A stretch of DNA of 64,000 nucleotides from Gillisella terrae. GTDB taxonomy: Bacteria > Pseudomonadota > Alphaproteobacteria > Rhizobiales > Rhizobiaceae. This document shows positions 7,852 through 17,062 of the stretch, piece after piece. The notes below the pieces were generated by a model that was not told the origin of the DNA, ran no database searches, and worked only from the letters and a program-made list of their open reading frames with translations. The position numbers were made by a program, and so were the translations under genes. The stretch lies in contig NZ_SSOA01000002.1 of the NCBI RefSeq assembly GCF_004801395.1, positions 679,889 through 743,888 on the forward strand, written 5' to 3'. Position 1 is the first letter of the stretch, and every line of letters begins with the position of its first letter.

Positions 7852-9660
7852 ATGACGAAATACACGAGTGAAGACGTAGCAGAGCTGGCAAATACCATTC
7901 AGCAGGCTGAAGGTCGTTTCATTTTCCTGACGGGTGCCGGGATGTCTGTTTCGGCAGGAATTCCAACGGCAAACGGGATTATTCAGGAGATCCACCAGAA
8001 ATTTCCGCAGCGTTTTGATCGCATGGATGCCAAGTCCAAATGGGATTATTACCTCTGCATGCAAAAGCTGCCGCCGAGCGAGCGAAAGCGCCTGCTCAGT
8101 GCCCATCTTGCGGCCTCTAAAATCAATTGGGCGCATATTGCTTTGGCCGGCATGATCAAGGCCGATCTGGTGAAGCGGGTCGTCACCTTCAATTTCGACA
8201 ATATCCTCGCCCGCGCCTGCGGCCTCTTGGGGCAATATCTGTCCACCTATGATTATGGTGTGGCACCCAATGAGCGCACCGATTTCATTGCTGACCCATC
8301 CATCGTTCATCTGCACGGTCAGGGCGCAGCCCAGGTGATGAAAAACACGGTGGCTGAGGCAGAGGCGCATGCACGAAAAGTCGAACCGCTGATTGCGGAT
8401 CTGTTTGCCGATAACCATTTGATTGTTTTGGGTTATAGCGGCCGCACCGACCATATTTTCCCGCTTTTGGAAAAATATTACACCGGCGAAACGCATATCT
8501 ACTGGATCGGCCACAAGGAAGAGCCGGACGACCATCTGGCATCGCTTCTTGCACAAAATTACTGCCATTATCTCGGCGGGGCAGATGCAGACCGCTTCAT
8601 GATTGATCTGGCCCGCGAGCTTTATTGCTTCCCGCCGGAGGTAATTGCCGATCCGGCTGGCCATCTGATTGCAGGCTTAAGCGAAATCACAGCCTTTCCG
8701 CTGGAAAAAATTGATGCCGCCAAGGACATTCTGGCCAGCACAATCGAGCGCTTGCAGGACAATCAGGCCGCCTTGCAGCTCAATTTTGTGCAAACTGCTG
8801 TGCTTCAAGGGCGTCCGGAAGACATCATCACGCAGAATGAAGACTCTCTCGATTCGGGCGACCGTCGGCTGTTTGAATCGAAAAAAGATAGCGACATCCA
8901 CGCCTGGGCGCATTTTTCCAAGGGGTATCGCCTGAGCAAGAGCTTTGAGAAAGCCGATGATCTGGAAGTGCTGATCAATGCCACAGCCGAATACAGCAAA
9001 GCCGTAAGCCTGAAGCCCGATTTTGCCGAAGCGCTGAACAATTGGGGTATTGTGCTGGCAAAACAGGCCTGGCTGCAACAGGATACCAGCCTGTTTATGC
9101 AGGCTCTCGAAAAATTCCAGCGCGCGAACCAGATCAAGCAGGACGATCCCGGCACCCTCAACAATTGGGGTAACACGCTCTCGGATCTGGCAAAAATCAA
9201 GCAGGACGAAAACCTGTTCAAGCAGGCCTGTGAAAAATACCAGCGCGCCAACGAATTGCGGCCTGACTCGGCTGGCACCTTTAACAACTGGGGCAATTCA
9301 CTGGCCAATCTGGCCGCGTTGCAGCAGGATGAAGGCTTGTTCATTCAGTCCATCGAGAAATACGAGCGCGCCAATCAGCGTCGGGAAAATCATCCCGGCA
9401 CCTTCAACAACTGGGGTAATGCGCTGACAAATCTTGCAAAGCTGATGCAGGACGAGGACCTGTTCCGCCAAGCCATTGAAAAGTTTGAACGCGCCAACGA
9501 CTTGAGCCCGGAAGACCCAGACACGTTCCAAAACTGGGGCAATGCGCTGACCAACCTTGCCAAGCTTAAACAGGATGAAGACCTGTTCAAACAGGCCATT
9601 GAGAAGTTCGAGCACGCGAATCAATTAACGCTCAACCGTAACAGCGCACTCGCAGCTTAA
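7852..9660 (+). CDS. SIR2-domain protein with five TPR-like repeats
   Basis: A 602-residue protein. Residues 1-270 form a SIR2-like NAD-binding domain with GAG(M)S at 28-32, TFNFDN at 112-117 (Asn114, Asp116) and LHG at 154-156 (His155), the residues used for NAD cleavage in bacterial SIR2 NADases such as ThsA. No zinc-binding cysteine set typical of deacetylase sirtuins is visible. After a linker, residues 396-600 are five repeats of exactly 41 residues (NNWGN..L..LAK...DE.LF.QA.EK..RAN), with a sixth, poorer unit before them. Such TPR arrays usually bind a ligand or partner. An NAD-depleting phage-defence effector is a reasonable inference; no partner gene is adjacent. The ATG at 7852 is preferred over an in-frame TTG at 7840. 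Confidence 0.85.
   Translation: MTKYTSEDVAELANTIQQAEGRFIFLTGAGMSVSAGIPTANGIIQEIHQKFPQRFDRMDAKSKWDYYLCMQKLPPSERKRLLSAHLAASKINWAHIALAGMIKADLVKRVVTFNFDNILARACGLLGQYLSTYDYGVAPNERTDFIADPSIVHLHGQGAAQVMKNTVAEAEAHARKVEPLIADLFADNHLIVLGYSGRTDHIFPLLEKYYTGETHIYWIGHKEEPDDHLASLLAQNYCHYLGGADADRFMIDLARELYCFPPEVIADPAGHLIAGLSEITAFPLEKIDAAKDILASTIERLQDNQAALQLNFVQTAVLQGRPEDIITQNEDSLDSGDRRLFESKKDSDIHAWAHFSKGYRLSKSFEKADDLEVLINATAEYSKAVSLKPDFAEALNNWGIVLAKQAWLQQDTSLFMQALEKFQRANQIKQDDPGTLNNWGNTLSDLAKIKQDENLFKQACEKYQRANELRPDSAGTFNNWGNSLANLAALQQDEGLFIQSIEKYERANQRRENHPGTFNNWGNALTNLAKLMQDEDLFRQAIEKFERANDLSPEDPDTFQNWGNALTNLAKLKQDEDLFKQAIEKFEHANQLTLNRNSALAA
9037..9651 (+). repeat. Five 123-bp in-frame coding repeats
   Basis: The codons for N(N/Q)xW recur at 9037, 9160, 9283, 9406 and 9529, exactly 123 bases apart, giving five 41-residue protein repeats within the SIR2-TPR gene. 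The DNA copies are similar but not identical, so the array is not a very recent expansion. A 41-residue period is longer than the classical 34-residue TPR. Confidence 0.88.
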
Positions 9661-9722
9661 AGGCGCGTTGCGCTCGGCTTGAGTTTTGTGTTGCAATTTG
9701 GCACGATAGTATAACAACCATA

Positions 9723-9758
9723 GAGGCCTTCGTTCATCATGAGCGGAGGCCTCGGTTT
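9723..9758 (+). terminator. Terminator hairpin after SIR2-TPR gene
   Basis: GAGGCCT pairs with AGGCCTC at 9747-9753 with additional inner pairing (CGTTCA with TGAGCG), followed by GGTTTAT. It lies about 60 bases after the stop codon. Confidence 0.6.
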
Positions 9759-9905
9759 ATAACCTCTGTTTTTGACTCACAAATTTTAAGCTAAATTGCG
9801 CATTTTGCGGATGCGGCCTGTGGGCGAGATAGAGCAATTTTGCATAGCTCGGACGGTGATGGCCTCTTTTCTTTCCATCCCATGACGGCCACAGACAAAG
9901 GACAT

Positions 9906-10697
9906 ATGACGATGGATCTTGGCATTTCCGGTAAACGCGCTCTGGTTCTTGCGGCCTCTCGGGGCTTGGGCTTTGGTATTGCCAAAGCATTGGCGGCCGA
10001 GGGCGCGCATGTGTTGATCTGCGGTCGCACGGAAGAAAAGCTCAAGGCCAATTGCGTCGAGATCAAAACGGCTGGCGGCAAGGCTGATTATGTCGTCGCC
10101 GATCTTGCTGACGCCCATTTTGTCGACACCATGGTTCAGGCGGTCTCCGACACGCTGGGCGGCATTGATATTCTGGTCAACAATACCGGCGGCCCAACGC
10201 CCGGCACGGCAGAAGAGATGAATGCCGAGAAGCTCTATAATTTCTTCCAGTCCATGGTCGTTCGGGTGATCACGCTCACCAACGCACTGCTGCCGCAGAT
10301 GAAAAGCCAAGGCTTCGGTCGCATTCTCACGGTTGCATCATCCGGCGTTATTGAGCCGATTGGCAATCTTGCCCTGTCCAACACGTTGCGCGGAGCCTTG
10401 GTGGGGTGGAACAAAACCCTGTCAACGGAGATCGCAGGTTTTGGCATTACAGCCAATCTGCTTTTGCCCGGACGTATCCACACAGACCGCATTGATGAGT
10501 TGGATGGTGCCAATGCAACACGTCTTGGCAAGTCGTTGGAAGAGGTGCGCGCAGCCTCGGTCAAGACAATCCCCGCAGGGCGGCTTGGCAGCGTCGAGGA
10601 GTTTGCCGCAGCCGGAGCATTCCTTTGCTCAGCACCTGCAAGCTACATAACTGGCACCATGCTGCGGGTTGACGGCGGCGCTGCAAAGTCACTTTAA
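9906..10697 (+). CDS. SDR family oxidoreductase, atypical active site
   Basis: A 263-residue short-chain dehydrogenase/reductase with a Rossmann cofactor site (LAASRGLGFGIA) and the NNTGG segment near residue 93. The catalytic serine region is present (ASSGVIEPIGN), but where classical enzymes have YxxxK this protein reads S-N-T-L-R, so the general-base Tyr and the Lys are replaced. That exchange occurs in some FabG-like subfamilies whose substrates are unclear. The ATG at 9906 is chosen because AAGGA precedes it; 9912 is an alternative. It is monocistronic, and no substrate can be assigned. Confidence 0.85.
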   Translation: MTMDLGISGKRALVLAASRGLGFGIAKALAAEGAHVLICGRTEEKLKANCVEIKTAGGKADYVVADLADAHFVDTMVQAVSDTLGGIDILVNNTGGPTPGTAEEMNAEKLYNFFQSMVVRVITLTNALLPQMKSQGFGRILTVASSGVIEPIGNLALSNTLRGALVGWNKTLSTEIAGFGITANLLLPGRIHTDRIDELDGANATRLGKSLEEVRAASVKTIPAGRLGSVEEFAAAGAFLCSAPASYITGTMLRVDGGAAKSL

Positions 10698-10741
10698 GCG
10701 TTGCAAAATGGTGACGAATTGAAAAATTCATCACTAAATCA

Positions 10742-10762
10742 CTTACATTACTATATTGTAAG
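10742..10762. promoter_or_regulatory. Inverted repeat upstream of the RND efflux genes
   Basis: CTTACA and TGTAAG separated by 9 nt, in an AT-rich 175-base gap before the efflux adaptor. Its size suits a TetR-type operator, but no regulator gene is adjacent. Confidence 0.4.
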
Positions 10763-10872
10763 GAAAAATCACCGCTTCTTGATGGAAAAGCGGCCCCCTT
10801 GTTATTTTTGTATTGCACAATTTGATTGATGATGACGCGTTGAATACTCACTCGCGTCATCAGGCTTACAAA

Positions 10873-12138
10873 ATGAAAAAATTCTGGACTGCTTCAAGCA
10901 TCATAGCAATCCTTGCCGTTGGCGGCTGGCTTTACCGCGACCAGATTCCCTTCCTTGCAAAACTGGACTCCCACCAGGATCAAGCCAAGGCAGATTCCGG
11001 GCAAAAGCCAGATTCAGGCCAAGGCAGCAACCGCGGCGGCGGCAAACGCAACGGCGGCCCGACATCTGTAAAAACCGTTGCCGCTGTCATGGGTGACTTG
11101 CCAATGGACGCAACGGCGACAGGCTGGGCAGAGGCAGAAGACACAACCACCATTGCAGCACTGCAAGCAGGCCTGATTGATAATGTTGTCGCTCAGGACG
11201 GACAGGACGTTAAGGCGGGAGATTTGATTGCCCGTATGGATGATCGTGTCGCACGGGCCACCGTTGACAAAGATCGCGCCAATCTCGTAAGCGATCAGGC
11301 AAGCCTGGTTGAAGCCGAAACAGCGCTTCAACGTGCCGAGAGTCTGGTCAAGCAAAATGCGCAATCTCAGCAAACCTATGATCAGGCAAAAGCGGCGCGC
11401 GATTCTGCCGTGGGTAAGGTGGATGCCGACAAGGCAACCCTCGCCTCGGATCTGGTGACGCTGGACCATATGAAAATCCGCGCGCCTTATGATGGCCGTC
11501 TTGGCAGTATACAGTTGAGCAATGGTGCCTATGTCAGCGCCGGCACGGCCATTGTCACCATCACGCGCTATAACCCGATTTATATCAAATTCCCAATGCC
11601 ACAGCGCTATCTGCCGCAGCTTCATCAGGCATTTTCATCCGGCGATCAGGTCGCGGTGGATGTTGACCCCGCAGCAACCGGGGGCGTGGCCGTGCGTGGC
11701 AAGCTGTCCTTCTTTGACAATAGCGTCGACAGCTCCTCCGGCACGATCACAGTCAAGGCCGAGTTCGAAAACGACAAGGGCGTTCTCTGGCCGGGCCAGA
11801 GCGCCAATGTGACCGTGCATTTTGCCAGCAAGGAAAAGAACATCATTGTGCCGACCGTGGCCGTGCGCCCCGGCGCTGATGGCTATTTTGTTTACACCGT
11901 TGATGACAAAAGCAAAGTGCATGCAACAAAGGTTGAAGTTGCCCGCACCAACGGCGATAGCACGGCAATTGCCTCCGGCCTGAAAGAAGGCCAACATGTG
12001 ATTGTTGAAGGTCAGGTGCAATTGGCGGATGGGCAAACCGTGCTGGAACAGTTTGGTGGTCAGACAGCCAGCACCGGCAAGGCTGGCGGTAAACATCAAC
12101 AGACCGCGGAAAACATGCAGAAGGAAGCGTCGCAATGA
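10873..12138 (+). CDS. RND efflux periplasmic adaptor (membrane fusion protein)
   Basis: A 421-residue HlyD/AcrA-type adaptor. It has an N-terminal membrane segment (about residues 5-22) without a lipobox, a low-complexity Gly/Lys linker, then lipoyl and coiled-coil hairpin segments (about 80-210), a beta-barrel domain and a C-terminal membrane-proximal domain. It bridges the inner-membrane pump to an outer-membrane channel, which is not encoded here and must come from elsewhere. The ATG at 10873 begins the membrane anchor; the upstream in-frame ATG at 10813 would add an unlikely 20-residue leader. The stop overlaps the pump start by 4 bases, so the two are coupled. Confidence 0.9.
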   Translation: MKKFWTASSIIAILAVGGWLYRDQIPFLAKLDSHQDQAKADSGQKPDSGQGSNRGGGKRNGGPTSVKTVAAVMGDLPMDATATGWAEAEDTTTIAALQAGLIDNVVAQDGQDVKAGDLIARMDDRVARATVDKDRANLVSDQASLVEAETALQRAESLVKQNAQSQQTYDQAKAARDSAVGKVDADKATLASDLVTLDHMKIRAPYDGRLGSIQLSNGAYVSAGTAIVTITRYNPIYIKFPMPQRYLPQLHQAFSSGDQVAVDVDPAATGGVAVRGKLSFFDNSVDSSSGTITVKAEFENDKGVLWPGQSANVTVHFASKEKNIIVPTVAVRPGADGYFVYTVDDKSKVHATKVEVARTNGDSTAIASGLKEGQHVIVEGQVQLADGQTVLEQFGGQTASTGKAGGKHQQTAENMQKEASQ

Positions 12139-15100
12139 TCCCTACATTCTGCATTAATCGCCCTGTTGCGACAATCCTTCTGGCGATTGGCATTGTTCTG
12201 GCCGGGCTTGCGGGCTATCGGCTTTTGCCGGTTGCAGCGCTGCCTAAGGTCGACTTTCCTACCATCAACGTCACGGCTTCGCTCTCTGGTGCCTCGCCAG
12301 AAACCATGGCAACATCGGTTGCAACACCGCTGATCAAGCAGTTTGAAACCATCCCCGGCATCAGCGAAATCAGCGCCAGCAACTCGCTGGGCAACAGTTC
12401 CATCGTCATTCAATTTGACCTGAACCGCGATATTGATGCCGCAGCCGCCGATGTGCAGGCGGCAATTTCGCGCTCCACCCGTCAATTGCCCAGCAATATG
12501 ACCACGGCGCCAAGCTACCGCAAAAGCAATCCTGCCGATGCGCCTGTGCTGCTTTTGGCGGTCAACAGCGATGAAATGCCGCGCAGCCAAGTGGATTCGA
12601 TTGCGGAAAACATTATTTCGCCGCTGCTATCGACACTCAATGGTGTGGCACAGGTCAGCATTTATGGCTCCCAAACCTATGCCGTGCGCATTGGCGTAGA
12701 CCCCTCGAAGCTGCAAGCCCGCGGTCTTGGCGTCGATACGCTGACAACCGCCATCGCAAACGCCAACAATCAGGTTCCCGTTGGCGCACTTGCCAGCGAT
12801 CAACAACAAATCACCATTGATGCCAATACCCAGCGCACCAATGCAGCCGAGTTTAAAACACTGGTGGTCGCCAACAACAACGGCGCACCGATCCACTTGT
12901 CCGATGTTGCCAATGTCACCGATAGTGTTGCCAATCTCGACGCTGGCAGTTGGTTCGACGGCAAGCAGGCGATTATTCTGGCAGTTCAGCGCCAGCCCGA
13001 TGCCAATACCGTTGATGTGGTGGATTCAATTCTGGCAAAGCTGCCGGCGTTGAAACAGCAATTGCCACCATCACTGAAGATCAATGTCATGAACGACACA
13101 TCAAAATCGATCCGCGAATCGATCCATGATGTGCAGTTCACCCTGTTCCTCACCATTGGACTGGTAATTCTGGTGATCTATCTGTTCACCGGCCATCTCA
13201 CGGCAACACTCATTCCCGGTCTAGCCGTTCCATTGTCGCTGATTGCCACGTTTGGCGGCATGTATGTGCTTGGATATAGTATCGACAATATCTCACTTCT
13301 CGGCCTTACCCTCTCCGTCGGCCTGGTGGTGGATGACGCCATTGTTATGCTGGAAAATATTCTGCGCTACCGAGAACAGGGGATGCCAGCGCGTGAGGCC
13401 GCTCTTAAAGGAGCCGCTGAAGTCAGTTACACGATTATCTCCATGTCGATTTCACTGGTGGCGGTATTCATTCCCATCTTGCTGATGGGCGGTGTTGTCG
13501 GACGCCTGTTCAATGAATTTGGCATGGTGGTCACATTGGCGATTATGGCCTCTGTTCTGGTGTCGCTCACGGTCACACCGATGCTGGCGGCCCGCCTTTC
13601 AGGCCATTCCAGCAACCCGCCATTTTTGGTGCGTTGGTTTGATATCGGCTTTGCCAAAACCTTATCGGGCTATGATGCTGCCGTTATCTGGTGCCTGAAG
13701 CATCGCTTTACAGTGCTGATGGCGTTTCTGGCATCCGTGGCCAGCTCGCTCTTTTTGTTCGAGACCTTGCCATCCAGCTTCTTTCCGCAGGAAGACACAG
13801 GCCGCCTGTCGATTTCCACTCGTGCACGTGAAGACATTTCCTATGGGGCCATGCGCGCCTTGCAAGATCAGGTGGCTGCCGTGGTCAAGGCTGATCCAGC
13901 CGTTGACCATGTGACGTCCATTGTTGGCGGTAGCAGCCGCAGCCCTCTCAACAATGGTACGATTTTTGTTCAGCTCAAAGATAAGGACCAAAGGCCGCCC
14001 CTGAACGACACAGTCAACAGTCTGCGTCAGAAGCTTTCCAAAATTGCCGGTATCAAGAGCTACATCTCTCCCCAGCAAAACCTGCGCTTCGGTGGACGCA
14101 GCACAGCCAGCCAGTATCAGTTGGTGATACAGGCGTTGAATGCAGCCACCACCAATGAGTGGTCTTCCAAGATTCAGACCGCCATGCGTCGGGATCCGGA
14201 TTTCACCGATGTCACCAGCGATGCGCAAAATAATGCCATTGCTGCAACCATCAACATTGACAACAGCAAGGCCGCCGCCTTTGGCATTACCAACGACCAA
14301 TTGCGCAAGACACTGGAAATGGCGTTCAGCGGTTACACTGCCGCCCAGATTCAATCGACTGGCGACAGCTATAACGTGATTGTCGAATTTGACCGTGCAA
14401 GACAATGGGACGATCAGTTCCTGCGCGATATCCGGGTCAGATCATCCTCCACGGGCACGCTGGTGCCGATGTCAAACTTCGCAACTGTTGTGCGCAAATC
14501 AGCACCCGTGACAATCAACCAAACTGGCCAGCTGGTTTCCACAACGGTCTCGTTCAACCTTCCCGACGGTGTATCGCTCAGCGATGCAACCGCAAAAATT
14601 GACGCGATCAAACAGGAACTCGGTGTTCCCAATGACGTTTTCACCTCCTACGGCGGCACCGCAGCCATTTTCAAACAATCACAGGGCAATACCGGCCTGC
14701 TGATTTTGGCCGCTGTGATTACCATCTACGTGGTGCTGGGTGTTTTGTATGAAAGCTTCATTCATCCACTCACCATTCTGTCCGGTCTTCCAGCCGCCGC
14801 CCTCGGTGCACTGCTGGCGTTGAAGGTGATGAATTTCGATATGTCGGTCATTGCCCTGATCGGCCTGTTGATGCTGATCGGTATCGTCAAGAAAAACGCG
14901 ATCATGATGATCGACGTCGCGGTCGAACTGATCCGCGACCATGGGGAAACACCGGCAAAGGCCATTCACGAGGCCTGTGTGCGACGTTTCCGCCCGATCA
15001 TGATGACAACATTCTGTGCACTGCTTGGCGCGTTGCCGATTGCCCTTGGCCAAGGCGCAAGCTCTGAATTGCGCCAACCTCTGGGCATTGCCGTCGTCGG

Positions 15101-15266
15101 CGGTTTGCTGGTGTCGCAGCTTCTGACGTTGTTCATCACACCTGTCATCTTTGTAGAAATGGATCGTATGGGGAAATTCCTCTCACGCCTGTTCTCTCGC
15201 AAAGATGACCACCATCCGGCCAATACCGAAGATGGGCCATCCAAGCCCGCCATGGCTGCTGAATAA
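12135..15266 (+). CDS. RND efflux transporter, inner-membrane pump
   Basis: A 1043-residue AcrB/MdtB-like pump, of normal family length, with twelve membrane segments in two groups of six, each preceded by a large periplasmic loop. TM4 carries the proton-relay pair Asp400-Asp401 in GLVVDDAIV. It uses the proton gradient to expel drugs or other toxic compounds. It is translated with the adaptor (ATGA overlap) and followed 20 bases later by a small membrane protein. The C-terminal tail is hydrophilic. The substrate is unknown. Confidence 0.93.
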   Translation: MIPTFCINRPVATILLAIGIVLAGLAGYRLLPVAALPKVDFPTINVTASLSGASPETMATSVATPLIKQFETIPGISEISASNSLGNSSIVIQFDLNRDIDAAAADVQAAISRSTRQLPSNMTTAPSYRKSNPADAPVLLLAVNSDEMPRSQVDSIAENIISPLLSTLNGVAQVSIYGSQTYAVRIGVDPSKLQARGLGVDTLTTAIANANNQVPVGALASDQQQITIDANTQRTNAAEFKTLVVANNNGAPIHLSDVANVTDSVANLDAGSWFDGKQAIILAVQRQPDANTVDVVDSILAKLPALKQQLPPSLKINVMNDTSKSIRESIHDVQFTLFLTIGLVILVIYLFTGHLTATLIPGLAVPLSLIATFGGMYVLGYSIDNISLLGLTLSVGLVVDDAIVMLENILRYREQGMPAREAALKGAAEVSYTIISMSISLVAVFIPILLMGGVVGRLFNEFGMVVTLAIMASVLVSLTVTPMLAARLSGHSSNPPFLVRWFDIGFAKTLSGYDAAVIWCLKHRFTVLMAFLASVASSLFLFETLPSSFFPQEDTGRLSISTRAREDISYGAMRALQDQVAAVVKADPAVDHVTSIVGGSSRSPLNNGTIFVQLKDKDQRPPLNDTVNSLRQKLSKIAGIKSYISPQQNLRFGGRSTASQYQLVIQALNAATTNEWSSKIQTAMRRDPDFTDVTSDAQNNAIAATINIDNSKAAAFGITNDQLRKTLEMAFSGYTAAQIQSTGDSYNVIVEFDRARQWDDQFLRDIRVRSSSTGTLVPMSNFATVVRKSAPVTINQTGQLVSTTVSFNLPDGVSLSDATAKIDAIKQELGVPNDVFTSYGGTAAIFKQSQGNTGLLILAAVITIYVVLGVLYESFIHPLTILSGLPAAALGALLALKVMNFDMSVIALIGLLMLIGIVKKNAIMMIDVAVELIRDHGETPAKAIHEACVRRFRPIMMTTFCALLGALPIALGQGASSELRQPLGIAVVGGLLVSQLLTLFITPVIFVEMDRMGKFLSRLFSRKDDHHPANTEDGPSKPAMAAE

Positions 15267-15285
15267 CCGAACCGGAGAAAAAAAC

Positions 15286-15489
15286 ATGGTTGCCTTGCGC
15301 CGTATATTGACAGTGGTTGGTGTTGTTGCCGTCGCCATAGGATTGTTGTGGATGGCGCAAGGTGCTGGTCTTTTCCCCTATCCGTCGTCTAGCTTCATGA
15401 TCAACCAGACGCCCTGGATTCTTTGGGGCGGCATACTTGCCGTATTTGGCCTTGCCTTGACATGGGGATCGGGTCGGCTCATTCGCTGA
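15286..15489 (+). CDS. Small membrane protein downstream of RND pump
   Basis: A 67-residue protein with two predicted membrane segments (about 5-24 and 42-60). A CGGAGAA ribosome-binding site lies before the ATG, 20 bases after the pump stop, so it is probably in the same operon. I do not recognise the family; a small accessory subunit of the pump is possible, by analogy with AcrZ, but nothing shows it. Confidence 0.65.
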   Translation: MVALRRILTVVGVVAVAIGLLWMAQGAGLFPYPSSSFMINQTPWILWGGILAVFGLALTWGSGRLIR

Positions 15490-15511
15490 GCTGCCCTTTC
15501 CCAACGCTCAA

Positions 15512-15550
15512 TAACAGCGCCGTGCGTTTTATATAACGCGCGGCGCTGTA
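15512..15550. repeat. Dispersed palindrome type 2, single copy
   Basis: TAACAGCGCCGTGCG and CGCGCGGCGCTGTA flank a central TTTATATAA. It is the same palindrome type as at 28291-28332 and 39744-39785, here without its usual partner palindrome. It may also serve as a terminator after the efflux operon. Confidence 0.65.
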
Positions 15551-15711
15551 GACGGCTTCAAAATGCTTGCATCCTCTATTGCGCCATGTCATCACGCCGC
15601 TCTTGCTGCGTAACCGGGCAACTGCTCTACCGCGCCATCCACATTCAAACGCCGTGCGTCAACGAGACGCTCATGGGGCGTTCAAGACCAGATATATGAG
15701 GAGCGATAACC

Positions 15712-17004
15712 ATGGCCAAAGCGCTAGGGCTTGATTTCGGCACAACAAACACGGTTCTTGCCCTGACAAATGATGGAATCACCAGCAATTCCGTGAGTTT
15801 CACATCGGCTGCTGGCACAGCAGACAGTATGCGCACAGCGCTTTCTTTCATGAAGGATGCCAAGCTGGGTGCGGGTGCCTTGAAAGTTGAAGCGGGTCAC
15901 GCCGCCATCCGCCAATTTATCGACAATCCTGGCGAAGCGCGGTTTTTGCAATCCATCAAGACCTTTGCCGCTTCAGCCCTGTTTCAAGGCACGTTGGTTC
16001 ATGCCCGCCGCTTTCAATTTGAAGACCTGATGGAGGTTTTCCTGAAACGCCTGGAGGCTTACGCTGGCGACGGTTGGCCAACGCAAGCCGAGCGCATTGT
16101 TGCAGGGCGCCCGGTGCATTTTGCCGGTGCCTCTCCCAATCCAGATCTGGCGATAGAGCGCTATAACACTGCGTTGACACGGCTGGGTTTTCCGGAAATC
16201 CATTATGTCTACGAGCCGGTGGCGGCAGCCTTCTATTTCGCTCAGCACCTCACGCAGGATGCCACAGTGTTGGTGGCCGACTTTGGCGGCGGCACCACCG
16301 ACTATTCAATCATTCGATTTGAGAAAAAGGCTGGCAAGCTGTCTGCCGTGCCGGTTGGCCATTCGGGTGTTGGTATCGCTGGTGATCAGTTCGATGCGCG
16401 CATCGTTGATCATCTTGTTGCGCCAGAAATCGGCAAGGGCAGCAAATTCAAAAGCTTCGACAAAATCCTTGATGTTCCCAGCAATTACTACACGAGCTTC
16501 TCGCGCTGGAACCAGCTCTCCGTTTTCAAGTCTTCAAAGGAATTCGCCGATCTGAAACAGCTGGTACGCCAGAGTTTGGAACCTGAAAAGCTGGAACTGT
16601 TTATTGATCTCGTCGACCATGATGAAGGCTATCCGCTCTATCAGGCTGTGTCTGCCACCAAGATGGCGCTGTCGTCACAGGAGGAGGCTGAATTCTCTTT
16701 CTCACCCCTTGGTGCCGCAGGTCGGGCAAGCGTCAAGCGTGACGATTTTGAAAGCTGGATTGCCGCTGATCTGGCGAAAATCGAAGAGGCTCTGGATGAT
16801 GTCTTGACAAAAACCAATACGCCTGCCGATCAGGTCGACAAAGTGTTTCTCACCGGCGGCACATCCTTTGTGCCCGCTGTCAGACGTATTTTCACGGAAC
16901 GCTTTGCCACGGATCGCATCGAGTCCGGCGGTGAAATGGTATCGATCGCCCACGGCCTGGCGCTGATTGGCGAGCGCGACGATATCGCAATGTGGACCGC
17001 GTAA
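15712..17004 (+). CDS. Hsp70-family protein, YegD-like
   Basis: A 430-residue actin-fold ATPase with the Hsp70 phosphate-1 motif (GLDFGTTNTVLAL), phosphate-2 motif (VADFGGGTTDYS) and the adenosine motif (VFLTGGTSFVPAVRRIF). It is the length of YegD-type proteins and lacks the C-terminal substrate-binding domain of DnaK, so a classical foldase role is unlikely. A good Shine-Dalgarno (GAGGAGCG) precedes the ATG. The uracil-DNA glycosylase follows 58 bases later and may be co-transcribed. Confidence 0.88.
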   Translation: MAKALGLDFGTTNTVLALTNDGITSNSVSFTSAAGTADSMRTALSFMKDAKLGAGALKVEAGHAAIRQFIDNPGEARFLQSIKTFAASALFQGTLVHARRFQFEDLMEVFLKRLEAYAGDGWPTQAERIVAGRPVHFAGASPNPDLAIERYNTALTRLGFPEIHYVYEPVAAAFYFAQHLTQDATVLVADFGGGTTDYSIIRFEKKAGKLSAVPVGHSGVGIAGDQFDARIVDHLVAPEIGKGSKFKSFDKILDVPSNYYTSFSRWNQLSVFKSSKEFADLKQLVRQSLEPEKLELFIDLVDHDEGYPLYQAVSATKMALSSQEEAEFSFSPLGAAGRASVKRDDFESWIAADLAKIEEALDDVLTKTNTPADQVDKVFLTGGTSFVPAVRRIFTERFATDRIESGGEMVSIAHGLALIGERDDIAMWTA

Positions 17005-17062
17005 CCGGGGACGGAGTGGATTCCAGTTTGCGCTGCGGGTTCGGCTTCGATAAGAAAAGGTC

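Noticed and set aside
7723..8664. 313-codon ORF on the minus strand
   Set aside because: Antisense of the SIR2-TPR gene, also covering its promoter palindrome.
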